Under the pieces are notes generated by a model. That model was not told the DNA's origin. It made no database searches and was given only the letters and a program-made list of their open reading frames with translations. This document shows, one piece after another, positions 23,991 through 26,506 of a DNA stretch of 26,506 nucleotides. Position 1 is the stretch's first letter. The number at the start of each line of letters is the position of its first letter. Both the position numbers and the translations under genes were made by a program. This DNA is from Selenomonadaceae bacterium UBA3796 (GTDB lineage: Bacteria; Bacillota; Negativicutes; Selenomonadales; Selenomonadaceae), in assembly GCA_002369175.1 (NCBI GenBank), contig DFES01000072.1, positions 1 to 26,506 of the forward strand. Reading direction: 5' to 3'.

Positions 23991-24548
23991 ATGTATACGC
24001 TGACCAGTTGCGAGTTCAAGGGGATCCGCCCGCAGGTCGATGAAGAAGCTTTTGTCGCACCGCAGGTTTTCTTGTCGGGGGACGTGCGCATTGGCAGGTA
24101 CTCCAGTCTTTGGCCGGGAGTTGTGGCCCGGGGGGATGTAAATTATATCTCCGTTGGTGAGTGCTCCAACATTCAGGATCTCGTGTGCCTTCACGTGGCA
24201 GACAATGCGCCCTGTATCATCGGCGATTATGTGACTGTGGGCCATTCTGCCGTGCTTCATGGCTGTGAGCTTGAGGATCATGTGCTCATCGGCATGAACG
24301 CTACTGTTCTGACAGGAGCAAGAATCGGCAGGGGTTCCATCATTGCGGCAGGCGCTCTGGTGCGGGAGAACGAGGTCATACCTCCCAATTCCCTCGTTGT
24401 AGGCATGCCGGGCAAGGTGGTGCGTACCCAGGATCGCATGGAAAGCATCCATGCGCAGGCCATTAAGTACAAGACGGAATGGGCCGTGTACTATGGTGTG
24501 TATCCGGAAATCGGCGGGGAAATTTATCACGGAGAGAAAATCATCTGA
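23991..24548 (+). CDS. Gamma-carbonic-anhydrase-like hexapeptide-repeat protein
   Basis: This 185-residue left-handed beta-helix protein belongs to the gamma carbonic anhydrase / PaaY / YrdA group. Hexapeptide repeats run through most of its length, and a C-terminal helix packs at the end (DRMESIHAQAIKYKTEWA). Three histidines, H69, H86 and H91, match the zinc ligands of the family (CLHVAD and VGHSAVLH). Carbonic anhydrase activity cannot be taken for granted, since many relatives are inactive or have other roles. AGGAG at 23976-23980 favours the ATG at 23991 over a GTG at 23973. It is the last gene before a terminator and probably cotranscribed with asd. Confidence 0.88.
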   Translation: MYTLTSCEFKGIRPQVDEEAFVAPQVFLSGDVRIGRYSSLWPGVVARGDVNYISVGECSNIQDLVCLHVADNAPCIIGDYVTVGHSAVLHGCELEDHVLIGMNATVLTGARIGRGSIIAAGALVRENEVIPPNSLVVGMPGKVVRTQDRMESIHAQAIKYKTEWAVYYGVYPEIGGEIYHGEKII

Positions 24549-24555
24549 TTGCAAA

Positions 24556-24600
24556 AAGCGCAGGAAAGATATGCAAACATCTTTCCTGCGCTTATTTTTT
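24556..24600. terminator. Bidirectional terminator between convergent genes
   Basis: A perfect 15-bp stem, 24556-24570 with 24579-24593, has an eight-base loop. Six Ts follow at 24595-24600 for the plus strand, and five As at 24553-24557 give a T tract for the minus strand. It can serve both the gamma-CA-like gene and the symporter gene. Confidence 0.92.
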
Positions 24601-24607
24601 ATGAGAT

Positions 24608-25939
24608 TTATTCGAGGGGAAGTACCGCCTCCGCGCCTTCTTCCAATTTCCCTTCCAGGTCATGGTTCGTCATGGCGCAGACACAGGAGTCGGACCAGAC
24701 ATTCTCTGCTGTTTCAATCATATCGATGATGGTGTAGATGGGCAGAATGATGCCAAGAAGACCGAGAGGGGCGCCAATAGAGGACATGAGGGAAAGGGTC
24801 AGGAAATAGCAGCCCATGGGGACGCCGGCATTGCCAATGGCAGAAACAACGGAGATGAAGAGCCATGTGATCATGGTTCCCAAGGTGAGCTCAAAACCTG
24901 CATTCTGCATGACAAACAGGGATGTGACAAGGATGAAGGCAGCGCATCCGTTCATGTTGATGGTGGTGCAGATGGGAAGGACGAATCTTGCAATGGGGGG
25001 AGCCGCCTTGAGGTTCTGCTCTGCAGAGGCAAGTGTTACGGGAAGCGTCGCTGCAGAGCTTTTGGTGAAAAGAGCCACAGCGACCGCCGGGGACATTTGG
25101 CGAAAAATACGAAGGGGATTCAGTCCCCGCAGGAGCAGGAAGAGGGGAAGAATCAGGAAAAACTGGATGAAATTGCCGCCGAGGACAACTGCGGTATATT
25201 TGCCGAGAGCGCCGATGATGACGCCTGCCTCGATCTGCGCGGCAAGCTGGCCGGAAAAGGCGAGAATGCCGATGGGAAGCACGGCGAGCAGACCGCGGAT
25301 AAGGGTGAAGAGAAGCTCCTGGAGCCCCAAAATGCCATTCAGGAGCGTTGCTCGGCGCTCCGTCTTTGGCATGGATGCCAGCCCCAGTCCCGCAGCTGCC
25401 GAAACGATCAGGACAGACAGGACATTGCCGGAGAGGAACGGGGCGAGCACATTGTTCGGAATGATGGAAACAATATGCTCGTAATAGGACATGGAAGCCG
25501 TCTTCTGCAAGGGAACCTCAGCAGTTCCTGCACCAATGGCCGCAGAGGGAAGATTGTCGGGGGAAATCCAAAGATACAGAATGAGTCCGACGGTGGCGGC
25601 GGAGACTGTTGTGAGCAGAGTGTATACAATCGTATGGCTGAAGATCTTTCGCGTGTTCTTTTCTGTCCCCATGGAAGCGAGTGTGGTGATGACCGCGAGG
25701 GCAATGGTGGGGACGGCGATGAATTGAAAAAGGCGCGTGAAAACAGTGGCAATGAAGTTGAAGAGATCGTTTAATGGGGCAATCCCCATCCAGCCGAGCA
25801 TTGTGCCGATAATAAGGGCAGAGAACCAGATGAGAAACTGTCGGAACTGGCTTTGGCTGTCGCTGCTTTGAAGGGCATTTTTTGTCGTCTGGTCAACGCT
25901 TGTCTGATTCATACCGGACGGCTTGTTTTCATCTGGCAT
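24608..25939 (-). CDS. Dicarboxylate/amino acid:cation symporter (DAACS/SLC1 family), substrate unclear
   Basis: This 443-residue inner-membrane transporter has a polar N-terminus of about 32 residues and then roughly eight membrane segments with two re-entrant loops. Motif order matches the family: SSAATLP at 294-300 (usually serine-rich), NMNGC at 328-332 (usually NMDGT), NAGVPMG at 370-376, and DMIETAENVWSDS from 406. By alignment with archaeal GltPh, the Asp of NMDGT is Asn here. The Arg that binds the acidic side chain is Glu (E409), and D390 is Tyr (Y402). D394, N401 and D405 equivalents are kept (D406, N413, D417). Glutamate or aspartate is therefore an unlikely substrate. GAAGG lies about eight bases upstream of the ATG. 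It is transcribed alone, convergent with the preceding operon. Confidence 0.85.
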   Translation of the reverse strand: MPDENKPSGMNQTSVDQTTKNALQSSDSQSQFRQFLIWFSALIIGTMLGWMGIAPLNDLFNFIATVFTRLFQFIAVPTIALAVITTLASMGTEKNTRKIFSHTIVYTLLTTVSAATVGLILYLWISPDNLPSAAIGAGTAEVPLQKTASMSYYEHIVSIIPNNVLAPFLSGNVLSVLIVSAAAGLGLASMPKTERRATLLNGILGLQELLFTLIRGLLAVLPIGILAFSGQLAAQIEAGVIIGALGKYTAVVLGGNFIQFFLILPLFLLLRGLNPLRIFRQMSPAVAVALFTKSSAATLPVTLASAEQNLKAAPPIARFVLPICTTINMNGCAAFILVTSLFVMQNAGFELTLGTMITWLFISVVSAIGNAGVPMGCYFLTLSLMSSIGAPLGLLGIILPIYTIIDMIETAENVWSDSCVCAMTNHDLEGKLEEGAEAVLPLE

Positions 25940-26144
25940 AAGGCAACCTTCTTTCTTCTAGGAACATACATGAATACAATGAGATACTACTATAATTAAA
26001 TTACTATAAAAAAATTTTATTTTCAAGAAGGATTTTTTGGATATACGTAGAAACATGTAAAGTAGAAATATTCTTGAACAGCGGAGAAGAGGAAGGTGGT
26101 GTCTTTATCTGAAGAAATGTACGGCGGGGAAGGAGCAATGCCCT
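25940..26144. promoter_or_regulatory. AT-rich divergent intergenic region with a dispersed inverted repeat
   Basis: These 205 bases separate the leftward symporter from the rightward small-protein gene and must hold both promoters. The part from 25980 to 26045 is very AT-rich. TTCAAGAA (26022-26029) and TTCTTGAA (26071-26078) form an inverted repeat about 41 bases apart. On the minus strand TTGAAA with several TATAGT-like boxes is present, but none has clean 16-18 base spacing, so I do not fix a promoter. I see no RNA gene here. Confidence 0.4.
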
Positions 26145-26441
26145 ATGGATCGATGTACCGTGTGCGCAAAGCGTATGCAGACGCAAGGAATCCGGTCTTA
26201 TCCGCATCATTGCCCCATGACAGGAAAGGCCTGCTGCGCGATCAAGACGGAGTATATTTTTACGAAACTGCCGAATCGAATCATGAAGAATTCAAGGATG
26301 ATCAATCTAGACTTCCTGAAGAGACTCGCAAAACGCCTGGTGGAGCAGGAGATCGCAGATATCGACTGGAAGATGGAAATAAAGCGTTTTGAATACAAGA
26401 TGAGACATGCCATGAGTCTTATACAGAAAGAGCGTGTATGA
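26145..26441 (+). CDS. Small Cys/His-rich protein of unknown function
   Basis: This is a predicted 98-residue protein. The N-terminal third is rich in possible metal ligands: C4-x2-C7, then H21-H22-C23 and C30-C31 (PHHCPMTGKACC), which suggests a small zinc-ribbon-like or redox module. The C-terminal two thirds are highly charged and helical, with heptad-like spacing (about 54-96), possibly a coiled coil. There is no signal peptide or membrane segment. AAGGAG at 26130-26135 is nine bases before the ATG, which supports this frame over an overlapping frame starting at 26138. I do not recognise the family. It is divergent from the symporter and followed by a terminator-like hairpin, so it looks like a single-gene transcript. 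Confidence 0.6.
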   Translation: MDRCTVCAKRMQTQGIRSYPHHCPMTGKACCAIKTEYIFTKLPNRIMKNSRMINLDFLKRLAKRLVEQEIADIDWKMEIKRFEYKMRHAMSLIQKERV

Positions 26442-26454
26442 TCGTGGCGATTCG

Positions 26455-26484
26455 AGGCCGTGCCCTGTGGCGCGGCCTTTCGTT
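26455..26484 (+). terminator. Probable terminator after the small-protein gene
   Basis: AGGCCGTGCC (26455-26464) pairs with GGCGCGGCCT (26469-26478), with one G-T wobble and a CTGT loop, followed by a broken T tract (TTTCGTTT). It lies 13 bases after the stop codon. The weak T tract lowers confidence. Confidence 0.65.
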
Positions 26485-26506
26485 TAGGGCGTGTTGATTA
26501 AATGAG

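Noticed and set aside
22863..24554. Minus-strand open frame of about 563 codons opposite asd and the gamma-CA-like gene
   Set aside because: It spans two real genes and their gap, has a His-rich low-information translation typical of antisense frames, and lacks a convincing ribosome site.
26096..26392. Alternative plus-strand frame overlapping the small Cys/His-rich gene
   Set aside because: Its internal ATG at 26138 is only two bases from the AAGGAG site and its first start has no site. The translation is polar and featureless, whereas the 26145 frame has good spacing and patterned cysteines.
26481..26506. End of an insertion sequence at the right edge
   Set aside because: The last bases vaguely resemble the ends of some IS elements, but there is no transposase, inverted repeat pair or target duplication in the window to support it.
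1..26506. CRISPR array, tRNA, rRNA, T-box or known riboswitch
   Set aside because: No regularly spaced repeats, cloverleaf-like stretches or known leader signatures were found, and most intergenic gaps are too short for a T-box. hisS and aspS in particular have no leader space.

Overview
The window looks like a chromosomal segment from a diderm Firmicute (class Negativicutes, probably a Selenomonas-like genus). The gene set is Firmicute in type: an ispE-regulator-glmU cluster, hemZ, a tgt-yajC-secD-secF...recJ-rel...hisS-aspS order, and a short SecD separate from SecF. It also carries ArnT-like lipid-linked sugar transferases, which make sense in a cell with an outer membrane. The GC content looks moderate to high. 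The genus is an inference from gene content; no rRNA is present.

Layout. Positions 1-3203 hold ispE, a GntR/FCD regulator and glmU, closed by a strong terminator. Positions 3208-8655 are one apparent operon with its own promoter: tgt, yajC, a 5-formyl-THF cyclo-ligase, a SpoIIE-type PP2C phosphatase, a small P-loop protein, secD and secF, closed by a second strong terminator. Positions 8700-12747 hold a glycosylation module: promoter region, a structured repeat, two tandem ArnT-like membrane glycosyltransferases and a polyprenyl-phosphate sugar transferase, all overlapping by 4 bases. Positions 12810-24548 hold recJ, a bifunctional (p)ppGpp synthetase/hydrolase, a Fur-family regulator, hemZ, hisS, aspS, dapB, asd and a gamma-carbonic-anhydrase-like protein. 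These are tightly packed and end at a terminator shared with a convergent DAACS-family symporter (24608-25939, minus strand). Divergent from the symporter, the last gene encodes a small Cys/His-rich protein of unknown function.

Most of the window is housekeeping. The accessory signals are these: a 30-bp element found twice, before ispE and before the glycosylation module, able to form a hairpin in the second copy; the glycosyltransferase module lying between secF and recJ, which are usually close; an uncharacterised phosphatase plus P-loop protein pair inside the tgt-yajC-secDF block; a symporter whose substrate- and sodium-site residues differ from those of acidic amino acid transporters; and the unknown Cys/His-rich small protein. 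I found no clear mobile element, CRISPR array, tRNA or rRNA. No gap between genes exceeds 300 bases; the longest (8618-8846, about 230 bases, and 25940-26144, about 205 bases) are described in the features.
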